Assembly: GCF_000284375.1 (NCBI RefSeq)
Contig: NC_017249.1
Span: 6,875,001 to 6,939,000, forward strand
Direction of reading: 5' to 3'
Source: Bradyrhizobium japonicum USDA 6
Lineage (GTDB): Bacteria > Pseudomonadota > Alphaproteobacteria > Rhizobiales > Xanthobacteraceae
DNA: 64,000 nt
Shown: positions 42,209-51,631 of the stretch, one piece after another
Numbering within the stretch: the first letter of the stretch is position 1
How the letters are laid out: the number at the start of each line of letters is the position of its first letter
Translations under genes and position numbers: made by a program
Notes under the pieces: generated by a model
The model's database searches: none
Told to the model about the DNA's origin: nothing
Seen by the model: only the letters and a program-made list of their open reading frames with translations

Positions 42209-42238
42209 GCCCGGCCGGTGGTCCCACGCCGGCCGGGC
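42209..42238. terminator. Hairpin between cupredoxin and sigma-factor genes
   Basis: A perfect 10-bp stem, GCCCGGCCGG (42209-42218) with CCGGCCGGGC (42229-42238) and a 10-base loop, 27 bases after the cupredoxin stop codon. No T tract follows, so it may end or only reduce read-through into the sigma gene. Confidence 0.5.
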
Positions 42239-42323
42239 TCGTGTGCCTTCCGTCACACACCGGGACGAAACGAACAAGGACGAAACAACGCGACGCGCAG
42301 AACAAGAGGCAAAGCGAGGAGCG

Positions 42324-42872
42324 ATGCCCGCCAACGACGATTTGCAGAAGGCGCAGCGCTTCCGCGAAGCCGCGCTGCCCTATCTCGACGACGTCTACAC
42401 GCTCGCGCGCTATCTGCTGCGCGATGCCTCCGACGCCGAGGATGCGGTGCAGGAGTGCTATCTGCGCGCGCTGAAGCACTTCGACAGCTATCGCGGGCCG
42501 GCGATGAAGCCCTGGCTGTTCGCGATCCTGCGCAACGTCTGCAACGCCGAATATGCGCGGCGCGCGCACAGGCCCAGCGCGATCGAGGATACGCCCGGCG
42601 CCGCCGAGCAGACGCCGATCTGGCAGGAGAGCGAGGCGAGCCCGGAAACCGAAGTGCTGCGCAGCCGCGATGCCAGCGCCATCCGCAAGCTGATCGACGC
42701 GCTCGCCGAACCGTTCAAGGAAACATTCGTGCTGCGGGAGATCAACAACCTGTCCTATCGTGAAATCGCCGAGGCCGTCGGCGCCCCCGTCGGCACCGTG
42801 ATGTCCCGCCTCGCCCGCGCCCGCGCCATGCTGCGCGCGGCCTGGACGGCGGAAGAGGAGCACTCGAGATGA
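42324..42872 (+). CDS. ECF-type RNA polymerase sigma factor
   Basis: A 182-residue ECF sigma factor. Region 2 is visible in LLRDASDAEDAVQECYLRAL and KPWLFAILRNVCNAEYARR; region 4 in ALAEPFKETFVLREINNLSY and the helix-turn-helix REIAEAVGAPVGTVMSRLARAR. The ATG at 42324 follows a GAGGAG ribosome binding site by three bases, close but usable. It is coupled to the zinc-binding anti-sigma gene by a four-base overlap. A candidate for its regulon is the metallophosphoesterase-cupredoxin operon directly upstream. Confidence 0.92.
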   Translation: MPANDDLQKAQRFREAALPYLDDVYTLARYLLRDASDAEDAVQECYLRALKHFDSYRGPAMKPWLFAILRNVCNAEYARRAHRPSAIEDTPGAAEQTPIWQESEASPETEVLRSRDASAIRKLIDALAEPFKETFVLREINNLSYREIAEAVGAPVGTVMSRLARARAMLRAAWTAEEEHSR

Positions 42873-43636
42873 CCTGCGACGAAGCAAAAATCCTGCTTCA
42901 CGCGCTGCTCGATAACGAGCTCGATGCCGGCCACGCGCGCGAGGTCGAAGCCCACATTGCCGGCTGCCCCGACTGCGCCGCGGAGTTTGCCGCACAACGC
43001 GAGATGCAGCGCGTGCTCGCCGACACCGATTTGCGCTATGCCGCGCCCGCCAGCCTGCGGACCCGGATTGAAGCCGCGCTGCCGCAGCCGCAGCGCCGGC
43101 AACCGACCCGCCGCTCGGTGCTGCGCGGCTTTGCGATGGGCTCTGCCGTCTCCGCGCTCGCCGCCTCCGGCGTCGTCGCCGTGGTGCTGCGCCAGGACGA
43201 CCAGCAGCGCATCCTGTCGGAGGTCGTCTCCGCGCATCTGCGCTCGCTGCAGGCCGGCCATCTCATCGACGTGGTCTCCACCGACCAGCACACCGTGAAG
43301 CCATGGTTCAACGGCAAGCTCGACGTCGCCCCGCCCGTGATCGATCTCACCGCGCAAGGCTTCACCCTGGTCGGCGGCCGGCTCGACTATATCGACGCCC
43401 GCGCCATCGGTGCCGTCATCTACAAGCGCCGGCAGCACGTGATCAATTTGTTCGTATCGCAGACATCGAACGCGGAATATCGCGCGCCGAAGACCGAGAC
43501 CATGCAGGGCTTCAACTGCCGCCGCTGGGGCAATCGCGGCCTGAACTTCTGGGCCGTCAGCGATATCGGCGCCGACGAGCTCGCCGAATTCGTCGACAAG
43601 TTCGAGGCGGCGATGAAGGCGAACGTTGAGGGGTAA
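42869..43636 (+). CDS. Membrane anti-sigma factor with zinc-binding (ZAS) domain
   Basis: A 255-residue transmembrane anti-sigma factor. The N-terminus has the ZAS signature H29-x3-C33-x2-C36 (HIAGCPDC) with Cys3 upstream. A membrane helix lies near residues 90-112 (GFAMGSAVSALAASGVVAVV). The periplasmic C-terminal ~140 residues contain AGHLIDVVSTDQHTVKPWFN and YIDARAIGAVIYKRRQHVIN, typical of the RsiW-like/DUF3379-type group. It probably holds the preceding sigma factor until a periplasmic or redox signal. Its ATG overlaps the sigma stop codon (four bases). Confidence 0.9.
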   Translation: MTCDEAKILLHALLDNELDAGHAREVEAHIAGCPDCAAEFAAQREMQRVLADTDLRYAAPASLRTRIEAALPQPQRRQPTRRSVLRGFAMGSAVSALAASGVVAVVLRQDDQQRILSEVVSAHLRSLQAGHLIDVVSTDQHTVKPWFNGKLDVAPPVIDLTAQGFTLVGGRLDYIDARAIGAVIYKRRQHVINLFVSQTSNAEYRAPKTETMQGFNCRRWGNRGLNFWAVSDIGADELAEFVDKFEAAMKANVEG

Positions 43637-43710
43637 CGGGCACCACCGTCATTGCGTCGCGGCCCCTGTCATTGGGCCGCGGGTTCGGCCGCTTGGCTCG
43701 CAATAGCGAT

Positions 43711-44091
43711 CTAGAACATTCCGTTGCTATGCACCGCCGTGTCGGGCACGGGCTGGCGCACCTCCCAATGCTCGACGAGCTTGCCGCCCTCGAGGCGGAA
43801 GATGTCGACGATGGCAAGACCGGGATCCGCGGGCGTGCGCTGCGCGTGGACATGCGCGATGACGAGATCGCCATCGGCTGCGATCCGCTTGACCTCGGCG
43901 CGCAGCTCCGGAAACTGCCGGTGCAGCTCGGACAGGTGCTTTCGAATGCCCTCGACGCCATCCGCGATCATGGGGTTGTGCTGGACGTAGCACGGACCGA
44001 GATGGATCGCGGCCGCATCGAAATCTCCCCGGTTGATCGCCGTTTCCAGAAATTCGCGCACGATCGCCTTGTTGGCCGACATTTCGCTCAT
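43711..44091 (-). CDS. NTF2-like / SnoaL-like domain protein
   Basis: A 126-residue protein with the cone-shaped NTF2-like fold used by SnoaL polyketide cyclases and many small hydrolases or isomerases. Visible features are NKAIVREFLETAINRGDFDA, YVQHNPMIADGVEGIRKHL and FRLEGGKLVEHWEVRQPVPD. Function is not fixed by the fold. The ATG at 44091 is supported by GGGAGAAC upstream; a GTG seven codons earlier is less likely. It is divergent from the AraC-family gene, which may regulate it. Confidence 0.85.
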   Translation of the reverse strand: MSEMSANKAIVREFLETAINRGDFDAAAIHLGPCYVQHNPMIADGVEGIRKHLSELHRQFPELRAEVKRIAADGDLVIAHVHAQRTPADPGLAIVDIFRLEGGKLVEHWEVRQPVPDTAVHSNGMF

Positions 44092-44217
44092 CAGCTTGTT
44101 CTCCCATGACACGTCACGCGTTCTGGAACGGCGCGGCAGCGGCGTCGATGTGCGAGGCTTGCAAAGTCATGTCCGATCGTCTCAAAAAGCGACCGTCGGC
44201 ACGCGGGAGCGGACGTG

Positions 44218-45126
44218 ATGGATGCAAGGTCGGAGGTGTTGGCGGCGTATCGCACCGGCGGCGCGTTCCTTGGCACGGCCCTACTGCGCCGTCCCTGGGG
44301 GATCGGCGTCGAGCCGCAGCGGAACTCTGCGCTTCACGTCGTGCTCGCGGGCAGTTGCTGGCTGAAGCTGACGGGCCGTGACGAGCCCATTCGTCTTTCA
44401 CCCGGCGACGTGGTCCTGGTCGCGAGTGGCGTCGGCCATGCGCTGAGCGATCCGCCGGATGCCGAGATCATTCCCATTCGTGACGCGCTGTCCGCCGTAT
44501 CAGCCCCGGAGGCGGCCTCGGCGTCCGATGCAACGAGGCTGCTATGCGCGAAATACCAGCTCGACGAGGCTGGGCCTCATCCGATGGTGTCGCTGATGCC
44601 GCCCTTGGTTCACCTCACCGCAAAGCAGGTCGAGGCCAACGAGCCGTTGCGACTGGCGTTACAGTTGCTCCGTGTCGAAGCGCAGGGCCGCCGCAGCGAG
44701 GCCGAAATCATCGCATCGCGCCTGCTCGACAGCGCATTGGTCCTGCTGTTGCGCGCGTGGATGGACAATCAGCCCGCGGGCAGCGGCAACTGGTTCGGCG
44801 CATTGAGCGATCCCGCGATTGCGCGCGCCTTGCGCCTCATCCATGAGCAGCCGCAGGACGACTGGACGGTCGCAGCCCTGGCGGATCACGCCCTGCTCTC
44901 CCGCGCCACCTTCGCGCGCCGTTTCACGCAACTGGTCGGAGAGCCGCCGCTCGCCTATGTCACGCGCTGGCGGATGAGCCTGGCGGCGAAAGCGCTGCGT
45001 GAAACCGGCCGCTCCATCGACGAGATCGCACGGGCCGTAGGCTACGAGTCCGCGCCGTCGTTCTCGAAGGCCTTCAGTCGCATGTTTGGACGATCACCAG
45101 GACGCTATCGAAACGGCAGCTCGTGA
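44218..45126 (+). CDS. AraC-family transcriptional regulator (cupin sensor)
   Basis: A 302-residue regulator. The N-terminal cupin-type sensor (RRPWGIGVEPQRNSALHVVL, then RLSPGDVVLVASGVGHAL) resembles the AraC Cupin_6 group. The C-terminal double helix-turn-helix is clear: DDWTVAALADHALLSRATF and SIDEIARAVGYESAPSFSKA, ending FGRSPGRYR. ATG at 44218 has GGGAG nine bases upstream; a GTG directly before it is an alternative. It lies divergent from the NTF2-like gene across ~126 bases, the usual position for its operator. Confidence 0.92.
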   Translation: MDARSEVLAAYRTGGAFLGTALLRRPWGIGVEPQRNSALHVVLAGSCWLKLTGRDEPIRLSPGDVVLVASGVGHALSDPPDAEIIPIRDALSAVSAPEAASASDATRLLCAKYQLDEAGPHPMVSLMPPLVHLTAKQVEANEPLRLALQLLRVEAQGRRSEAEIIASRLLDSALVLLLRAWMDNQPAGSGNWFGALSDPAIARALRLIHEQPQDDWTVAALADHALLSRATFARRFTQLVGEPPLAYVTRWRMSLAAKALRETGRSIDEIARAVGYESAPSFSKAFSRMFGRSPGRYRNGSS

Positions 45127-45147
45127 ATGTATATTTGGCGACGGTAG

Positions 45148-45454
45148 GAGAAGGCCAAGAAACTCAAGCCCCTGCATCCTGGCGAGGTTCTGCTGGAGGA
45201 ATTCCTTGTTCCGCCGAACATGTCTCCCCGCTCTCGCCAAGACATGCGGCCTGCCCCGCACGCGGATCGGGCGGATTGCGAATGAGCAGACCGGGATCAC
45301 CGCCGACACCGCACTTCGGCTGGCCAAGGCGCTCGGCACGACCGCCGAGCTTAGGCTCAATCTTCAGAATGATTACGACATCCAGATCGCCAGACGCGAT
45401 CTCGGCAAGGCACTCGACCGCATCAAGACCGTGAACAAGCCGAAAGCGGCCTGA
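45148..45454 (+). pseudogene. higA: Decayed higA-type antitoxin gene
   Basis: The HigA pattern can be read in two frames. EKAKKLKPLHPGEVLLEEFL with VPPNMSP comes in one frame up to about 45225, and ALAKTCGLPRTRIGRIANEQ then TGITADTALRLAKALGTTAE and NLQNDYDIQIARR in another from about 45229. A short indel in a run of C at 45224-45229 breaks the frame, and a TAG at 45145-45147 with no start codon sits where the gene should begin. The HigB toxin is missing. This is either a relic of a HigBA system or, less likely, two sequencing errors. It was probably an XRE-family DNA-binding antitoxin. Confidence 0.75.
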
Positions 45455-45467
45455 GCGATCGGTGACC

Positions 45468-46859
45468 TTACGCCGACCGCCGCACCGCGTTGTCCACCAG
45501 CGTCTTGCCGAGCGACCAGATCGCGCCGGGGACCTTGTGGCTGCCGGCGATGACGTCGTCGAAGGCGCGCTCGATCCAGCCGCAATCTTCCTCGGTGATG
45601 GTGAGCGGCGGCAACAACTTGATGGTGTGGCTGCCGTGACCGGCGACTTGCGTGAGGATCTTGTGATCCTTGAACAGCGGCACGGTGATGAGCTGGCAGA
45701 ACAGGCCCTTGTTGGCTGCTTCCAGCACGTTCCAGGACGCCCGCAGCCGCAGCGACTTCGGCGGGCCGAACTCGACGCCGATCATCAGGCCCTTGCCGCG
45801 CACTTCCTTCATCAACTCGTAGCCGGGCACCATGCGCGTCAGCGCGAGGCGCAGCTCGGCGCCACGCTTGGCGGCGGACTCGATCAGCTTCTCGGACTCC
45901 ATGACGTCGAGCGTCGCGATGCCCGCGGCCATCGCCAGATCGTTCTTGGAGAAGGTGGAGCCGTGCACCACCGCACGGTCCATCTGGTTGAATATCTTGT
46001 CGAAGATGCTCTTGCGCGTCAGCACGGCGCCGACCGGCACGTGGCCGCCGGACAGCGACTTCGACAGCAGGACCATGTCGGGCTCGACGTTCCAGTGCTC
46101 GACCGCCAGGAAGCGGCCGGTGCGGCCCATGCCGGTCTGGATCTCGTCGGCGACGAACAGCGTGCCGTATTTCTTGCAGAGCGCGGCAGCACCCGGCAGG
46201 AACTCGTCGGTGGGCATGTTGACGCCCTTGCCCTGGATCGGCTCGACAACGAAGGCCGCAACCTCGCGCGAGGCCAGCGCCTTTTCGAGCGCGGCGAGGT
46301 CGTTGAACGGGATAGAGGTGCAACCGGGCAGCAGCGGCTCGAAGCCGGTGCGGAAGTTCGAATCACCCGTCAGCGACAGCGCGCCATAGGTCAGGCCATG
46401 ATACCCGTGGGCGCAATAGACGATGCCGGGACGGCCGGTGGCGCCGCGCGCGAATTTGATCGCCGCTTCGACGCATTCGGCGCCGGAATTGGCGAAGAAC
46501 GCCTTGTCGAGATAGGGGACGTATTTCAGCAGCCGCTCGGCGAGGACGCCGGCGAGCACCGAGACGTCGAACTGGACGAGATTGGGCAGGTCGGCATCGA
46601 GCACGCTCTTCAGCGCCTCGCGCATGACCGGGTGATTGCGCCCGATCGCGAACACGCCAAAGCCGGACAACAGGTCGAGATAGCGCGCGCCCTCGCGATC
46701 GTAGAGGTACTGCCCCTGCCCCTTCTGGAAGCCGACGTCGTAGCCGATGGTCTTGAGAACCCGAACGAACTGCTCGTTCAGATGCCGATTATGCAGGGTG
46801 CTGCGCTGGGCCTGACGGTCCGCGAATAGCTGAGACATGTCTGGATTTGGGCTGTGCAT
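45468..46859 (-). CDS. hpnO: Hopanoid-associated aminotransferase HpnO
   Basis: A 463-residue class III (ornithine-type) PLP aminotransferase. In Rhodopseudomonas and Bradyrhizobium HpnO converts a ribosyl-hopane-derived intermediate to aminobacteriohopanetriol. Fold markers are GVFAIGRNHPVM, the cofactor-phosphate loop FFANSGAECVEAAIKFAR, the metal/substrate side VADEIQTGMGRTG, and the PLP lysine in LLSKSLSGGHVPVGA. The function assignment rests on its place beside hpnN, ispH, hpnH and hpnCDE-shc-hpnG; without that context it would be called only an aspartate-aminotransferase-family protein. Confidence 0.88.
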   Translation of the reverse strand: MHSPNPDMSQLFADRQAQRSTLHNRHLNEQFVRVLKTIGYDVGFQKGQGQYLYDREGARYLDLLSGFGVFAIGRNHPVMREALKSVLDADLPNLVQFDVSVLAGVLAERLLKYVPYLDKAFFANSGAECVEAAIKFARGATGRPGIVYCAHGYHGLTYGALSLTGDSNFRTGFEPLLPGCTSIPFNDLAALEKALASREVAAFVVEPIQGKGVNMPTDEFLPGAAALCKKYGTLFVADEIQTGMGRTGRFLAVEHWNVEPDMVLLSKSLSGGHVPVGAVLTRKSIFDKIFNQMDRAVVHGSTFSKNDLAMAAGIATLDVMESEKLIESAAKRGAELRLALTRMVPGYELMKEVRGKGLMIGVEFGPPKSLRLRASWNVLEAANKGLFCQLITVPLFKDHKILTQVAGHGSHTIKLLPPLTITEEDCGWIERAFDDVIAGSHKVPGAIWSLGKTLVDNAVRRSA

Positions 46860-47000
46860 CCGCTACATACTTCGCTTGAGGGCCGGCTCGTCAACTGAAA
46901 AGGGACCGTTACCGAAAACGGTCTGTGCGGCCTTTTGCCCTTTTTCGGACCATCTTCGCAAGCACAGCTTTAAACCATGTTGCACTGCCAAGGAACTATC

Positions 47001-47651
47001 ATGCGTTTAGCCCTTTACACCGGACTAATACTGGCTGGCGGCTTCACCGGCCTGACCCCGGCGCTCGCCGCCGATCCGACCGGCGACTGGCGGGTTGCCG
47101 ATGCTGTCGCCAACATTCGTGTCGCCCAATGCAATGGCAGCATGTGGGGCGCGGTTTCCTGGGAAAAGCAGCCCGGCGGCCGCGATGAATACAATCCGGA
47201 TCCGTCGAAAAAGACCAGGCCGACGCTGGGCATGGCGACCCTGATCGACATGAAGAAGAAGCCCGGCGTCGATCAGTGGGAAGGGCAGGTCTACAACGCC
47301 AAGGACGGCCAGCTCTACAGCGCAACCATCACGCCCGTCGGCACCGACCAGCTCGAAATCAAGGGCTGCGTGATGGGCTTCCTCTGCGGCGGCGAGACCT
47401 GGACCCGCGTCGCCCCGCCGATTCCCTTGAGCACCGCCAACGCCATGGCTAAGGGCGCGCCGAAGCCTACCGGCGCGGCGCCGAAAGCCCAAGGCACCAC
47501 AGGCGGCGGCACGACCGGCGCCAGCGCCACAGCGCCGGCCCCCGCCGCGGCCCCGAAGACCGCCACCACCGCCAAGCCCGGTCAGAAGAACGCCGCCGAC
47601 TCGATCGGCGACATCTGCCTACTCCCTGAGATTGCGGGGTTTGCCCATTAG
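47001..47651 (+). CDS. DUF2147 exported protein with Ala/Thr/Pro-rich tail
   Basis: A 216-residue periplasmic protein. A signal peptide (MRLALYTGLILAGG, cleavage after ALAA) precedes a DUF2147 beta-barrel-like domain (DPTGDWRVADAVANIRVAQC, GQVYNAKDGQLYSATI, KGCVMGFLCGGETWTR). A low-complexity tail rich in Ala, Thr, Gly and Pro follows (PAPAAAPKTATTAKP). AAGGAAC upstream supports the ATG at 47001. The last 33 bases overlap the 3' end of the convergent hpnN gene. Function unknown. Confidence 0.82.
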   Translation: MRLALYTGLILAGGFTGLTPALAADPTGDWRVADAVANIRVAQCNGSMWGAVSWEKQPGGRDEYNPDPSKKTRPTLGMATLIDMKKKPGVDQWEGQVYNAKDGQLYSATITPVGTDQLEIKGCVMGFLCGGETWTRVAPPIPLSTANAMAKGAPKPTGAAPKAQGTTGGGTTGASATAPAPAAAPKTATTAKPGQKNAADSIGDICLLPEIAGFAH

Positions 47652-50207
47652 GGCCGGCTGGAACAGCAGCACTGCGGCAAGCGTCGTCACCAGCGAGAGT
47701 GCGAGCAGCTTGCCCATGCTGGATGTTCCGGGGTGGCTCGACAGCCACAGGCTGCCGAATGCGGTCGCCGTCGTCAGCGCGCTGAAAAAGATTGCGCGCG
47801 TCAAGCTGGTCTGGAGCAGGTTTGTCCTGCCAGAGCGCCAGGCCACGACATAATAGATCTTGAAGGCAACGCCGACGCCGAGCAGCAGCGGGAACGCGAC
47901 GATGTTGGCGAAGTTGAGCGGCAGGCCGATCAACACGCAGATTTCGAGCGTCACCGCGCCGGCGACCAGCAGCGGCACCAGCGTCATCAGCACGTCGACG
48001 AACCGCCGCAGCGTGATCCAAAGCAACAGGCCGATCACCAGCAGCGCGTAGATGCCGGCGTGGATGAACGCCTTCACCACGGTGTCACCGGATTTCAGGA
48101 TCGAGACCGGCCCGCCGATCGCGGTCGGCTCGGCCGCGAGCACCGCTGCTGCAAATTTGCGCAGCGTGTCGTTGTCGTTGGGATCGCCTTTCGGCAACGC
48201 CTCGACGCGGATGATGCCGTCCTTGCTCTTCCAGGCGTTGACGAGATCGGGCGGCAGTGAGTTCAGGGTGACCGGCCCGGCCTGCATCGCGTTCCTGAGC
48301 TGGCCGAACGCGATCTTCAGCGGCGTGACGAACACGTCCTGCGCCTTGTTCCGCGTGGCCTCGTCGCCATTGGCGAGCTTCTCGAGCGCGTCCGCAAGCC
48401 GGCGCGAGGCGACCGCACCCGGGCCCTTCGCGTCACCGGCGGTCCGGCGCAGATTGTCGACCGAGGATTTCAGCGAATCGACGTTCTCCTTGTCGGTCGG
48501 CGCCGCGTCGATCTGGTCGGGATTGAGCGCGGGATTCAGCACCTTGGCGCCCTGCGCGAGCAGCTTCAGCTTCGGCGCCTGGTCTTGCGGCACGAAGCTG
48601 TCGAGCGACATCACGCGCAGCACCTCAGGCACCTTCTCCAGCTTCGCCTCGACCTGCCTCGCCTGCTCCTCGGACGTGGTCATCACGTTGATGGCATTGG
48701 CGCCGGTGTTCGGATCCTTGCGCAAATCGAGGAAGGTCGCGATCGACTCCGCGTGCGGGTTGCGCAGGTTCATCGGGTTGAAATCGAACTTCATGAAGTA
48801 GAGCAGCGGCAGACCGGCGAGCGCCAGCAGCAGCGTGCCGCCGACGACCAGCACACGGTGCTTCTCCAGGAAGTGATCGAGCGGCGCCAGGAATGCGTAG
48901 CCGACCGGCTCCTTCTCGCCGGGCGGGTTGAGCAGCTTCAGCATTGCCGGCAGGACGGTGATCGAGGAGAGGAACGCGACCAGCATGCCGACACCGGCGA
49001 TCTGGCCGAGCTCGGCGATGCCCTTGTAGTCGGTCGGCATGAAGCAGAGGAAGCCGGCCGCGGTCGCCATCGCCGCGAGCGACAGCGGCACCGCCGAGCG
49101 TTTCGCAGCCCGCACCAGCGCCGCCGAAAGGTCGTTGTGCTTGTAGCGCTCCGAGCGGTAGCGAACGCTGTACTGGATGCCGAAATCGACGCCGAGGCCG
49201 ACGAACAGCACCGCGAACGCGATCGACAGCAAGTTGAACGAGCCAACCATCATCAGGCCGGCGGCGGTCGTGATCGCAAGCCCGACGAAGAGATTGATGA
49301 ACACGGCGAAGATGATCTTCGCCGAATGCAGCGCGAGCCACAGGATGAGCAGCACGACGAGGACCGTGCCGACGCCGTTGACGACGGCGCCCTCCTGGAC
49401 GGTGGCGTATTCCTCGTTGGCGATCGGCACCGGACCGGTCAGCCGCACCCGCGCCTGGTATTTGGTCGGAAAATCCAGTTCCGCCGCGGCCTTGCGGATC
49501 GCATCGGTGGCGCCCTTGCCGGGCTCCAGCGCGTTGTAGTCGAGGATCGGCTTGAACTCGATGAAGGCGCGCTTGTCGGAATCCGACAGCGGCTCGTCGC
49601 TGACGAGTTCGCGCCATGAGAAGCTGGCGTTGCCCTTGTTGAGCACGGTCTCGACGGTCTGCGCGATCTGGTTGAAGGGCCGCGCGGTGTTGTCGAGCTT
49701 GACCTGGCCGCGCTTGACGCCGGCAAGCCCGGTCTCCAGCGCGCCGGTCAGGCCGCGGATCGAGGGGTCGCCCGCCATGATCTCGACGAGGGGCGCTGCG
49801 GACTCGAACTGGCTGGTGATCTTGGCGACTTCCTCGGTCGGCAGGAACAAGAGGCCGTTCTTCTCGAAGAACTCGCCGGTGCCGAGTTGCTGCATCGACT
49901 GGAAGTTGGTCTTGTCGTCCTTCAGCTTGGCAAACAGCGCGTCCGAAGCCGCGGTCGCCATCTCCGGCGTCTTCGCCTCGACGACCGCCGTGATCGTGGC
50001 ATCGCGGTCGAAGGCGCGGTCGAACTGCTGATCCCGTTGGCGCCAGTCCAAATTCTGGGCAATCAGCGAATTGATGTCGGTGTTGATGGCGAAGTGCTGG
50101 GACGCGTAGTAGCCCGCCCCTACCGCCAGCAGGAGCCCGAGAACGACGACGAGGGAGGCAAACCGGGTGCAGGCCCTGACGATGGCAACGACTACGCTTT
50201 GCAGCAT
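47619..50207 (-). CDS. hpnN: Hopanoid transporter HpnN (MMPL/RND family)
   Basis: An 862-residue inner membrane RND-superfamily protein that moves hopanoids to the outer membrane. The first helix (FASLVVVLGLLLAVGAGYYA) is followed by a ~240-residue periplasmic loop and five helices including FVGLGVDFGIQYSVRYRSER, the MMPL landmark. The second half repeats this with GLLLWITLRRFVDVLMTLVP and LLLGVGVAFKIYYVVAWRSG. It is divergent from ispH-hpnH across a 462-base gap and overlaps the DUF2147 gene by 33 bases at its 3' end. Confidence 0.92.
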   Translation of the reverse strand: MLQSVVVAIVRACTRFASLVVVLGLLLAVGAGYYASQHFAINTDINSLIAQNLDWRQRDQQFDRAFDRDATITAVVEAKTPEMATAASDALFAKLKDDKTNFQSMQQLGTGEFFEKNGLLFLPTEEVAKITSQFESAAPLVEIMAGDPSIRGLTGALETGLAGVKRGQVKLDNTARPFNQIAQTVETVLNKGNASFSWRELVSDEPLSDSDKRAFIEFKPILDYNALEPGKGATDAIRKAAAELDFPTKYQARVRLTGPVPIANEEYATVQEGAVVNGVGTVLVVLLILWLALHSAKIIFAVFINLFVGLAITTAAGLMMVGSFNLLSIAFAVLFVGLGVDFGIQYSVRYRSERYKHNDLSAALVRAAKRSAVPLSLAAMATAAGFLCFMPTDYKGIAELGQIAGVGMLVAFLSSITVLPAMLKLLNPPGEKEPVGYAFLAPLDHFLEKHRVLVVGGTLLLALAGLPLLYFMKFDFNPMNLRNPHAESIATFLDLRKDPNTGANAINVMTTSEEQARQVEAKLEKVPEVLRVMSLDSFVPQDQAPKLKLLAQGAKVLNPALNPDQIDAAPTDKENVDSLKSSVDNLRRTAGDAKGPGAVASRRLADALEKLANGDEATRNKAQDVFVTPLKIAFGQLRNAMQAGPVTLNSLPPDLVNAWKSKDGIIRVEALPKGDPNDNDTLRKFAAAVLAAEPTAIGGPVSILKSGDTVVKAFIHAGIYALLVIGLLLWITLRRFVDVLMTLVPLLVAGAVTLEICVLIGLPLNFANIVAFPLLLGVGVAFKIYYVVAWRSGRTNLLQTSLTRAIFFSALTTATAFGSLWLSSHPGTSSMGKLLALSLVTTLAAVLLFQPALMGKPRNLRE

Positions 50208-50669
50208 CTTTTCTTTCTGCGGTTAACAGCTTGCCGGAAACGCCCGCTGTTTATCGGAGTTCCCCGGCGAAACCTATTGCTGTTTTGAGTGGTTCTCGCC
50301 GCACGAAGGTTCGAGGTAAACGGCGACAGACCGTGGCAAAATCATGCGGGGCGGTCGGTATAGCCGGTGACTTGAGGCGGGAAAGTGGCGAAGAGGTGAG
50401 CACAAATGTCGCCATTTTGCTCAGAACGAATTCGCTATTATAATACCGCAGATGCGCACGGTAACGGAACCAGGGTTTCATCCGGTCTTTCCTTTTTGCC
50501 GATTTTTTGACACAAAGTGCTGTGCCTCCATGCGCCGGGGCCCAGCTAGGGTGGGTGGTTACCGCGTGCGCGAAACCAATGGTGCGGTTATTGCAACTCA
50601 TTGGGCAGTACCGAGGTGCCGCCGGGGACTTGAGAAGCGGATTGGTGCAACTTGCGTGATGGGCGTCCG
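50208..50669. other. Divergent regulatory region between hpnN and ispH
   Basis: 462 bases without a credible gene. It must hold the promoters for hpnN (leftward) and ispH-hpnH (rightward). A sigma70-like promoter pointing right is listed separately. The ~225 bases between it and the ispH ATG would be a long untranslated leader in which no riboswitch fold was recognised. Confidence 0.5.
50417..50444 (+). promoter_or_regulatory. Candidate sigma70 promoter for ispH-hpnH
   Basis: TTGCTC (50417-50422) and a perfect TATAAT (50439-50444) separated by 16 bases, in the most AT-rich part of the gap. The -10 is exact and the -35 keeps only TTG of the consensus. Transcription would start near 50451, about 220 bases before the ispH ATG. 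Confidence 0.45.
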
Positions 50670-51596
50670 ATGGAAGTTTATCTAGCGCAGCCGCGCGGCT
50701 TTTGCGCCGGCGTGGTGCGTGCGATCGAGATCGTGGAACGGGCGCTGGAGAAGTACGGCCCGCCCGTCTACGTGCGCCATGAGATCGTGCACAACAAGTA
50801 CGTGGTCGAGAGCCTGAAGAACAAGGGCGCGATCTTCGTCGAGGAACTGTCCGAGGTTCCGCCGAAGGCCGTGACCGTTTTCAGTGCCCATGGCGTCGCC
50901 CGCAGCGTCGAGGAAGAGGCGGCCGCGCGCGACCTTCCGGTGCTCAATGCCACCTGCCCGCTGGTCACGAAAGTTCACAATCAGGGGAAGCGCTACATCG
51001 CCAGGGGCCGCACCCTGATCCTGATCGGCCATGCCGGCCACCCCGAGGTCGAGGGCACGATGGGCCAGGTTCCGGCCCCGGTGCTGCTCGTCCAAAGCGT
51101 TGAAGAGGTTAAGGCCTTGACGCTGCAGGCGGATACGCCAGTGGCCTACATCACCCAGACCACCCTGTCAGTCGATGACACCAAGGACATTATTGCGGCC
51201 CTCCAGGCCCGCTTTAAAGATATTCAAGGTCCGGATATCCGGGATATCTGCTATGCGACACAGAACCGCCAATCTGCGGTAAGGGACTTGAGCAAGCTGG
51301 TCGACGTGATCTTGGTGGTGGGCGCTTCCAATAGCTCGAACTCAAACCGGCTCCGCGAAATCGGCACTGAGGCCGGCGTCGCGAGTTATTTGATTGCCGA
51401 CGGCAGCGCGCTCAATCCGGAGTGGTTGAAAGATGCCAAGACCGTCGGCGTCACGGCCGGCGCCTCGGCGCCTGAGGTACTCGTGGATGACGTGATCGAA
51501 GCGATGCGGCGGATCGGACCAGTCAAGGTCTCGGTGCTGCCGGGCCGCGAGGAAAACATCGAATTCCGGCTTCCGGCCGAACTGGCTGCGAGCTGA
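50670..51596 (+). CDS. ispH: 4-hydroxy-3-methylbut-2-enyl diphosphate reductase IspH
   Basis: A 308-residue iron-sulfur enzyme, the last step of the MEP pathway, making IPP and DMAPP. The three cluster cysteines are seen in [12 protein letters not shown] (Cys12), [11 protein letters not shown] (about 96) and [13 protein letters not shown] (about 197). [18 protein letters not shown] and [11 protein letters not shown] are the substrate-binding landmarks. ATG at 50670 ([10 protein letters not shown]) is chosen over upstream TTG/GTG codons. It sits 35 bases before hpnH; the pairing supplies isoprenoid units to the hopanoid pathway, and in this genus ispH commonly lies here. Confidence 0.95.
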   Translation: MEVYLAQPRGFCAGVVRAIEIVERALEKYGPPVYVRHEIVHNKYVVESLKNKGAIFVEELSEVPPKAVTVFSAHGVARSVEEEAAARDLPVLNATCPLVTKVHNQGKRYIARGRTLILIGHAGHPEVEGTMGQVPAPVLLVQSVEEVKALTLQADTPVAYITQTTLSVDDTKDIIAALQARFKDIQGPDIRDICYATQNRQSAVRDLSKLVDVILVVGASNSSNSNRLREIGTEAGVASYLIADGSALNPEWLKDAKTVGVTAGASAPEVLVDDVIEAMRRIGPVKVSVLPGREENIEFRLPAELAAS

Positions 51597-51631
51597 CCCA
51601 CCCGAATTCCAAGCCCAGAAAGAAACCTGTA

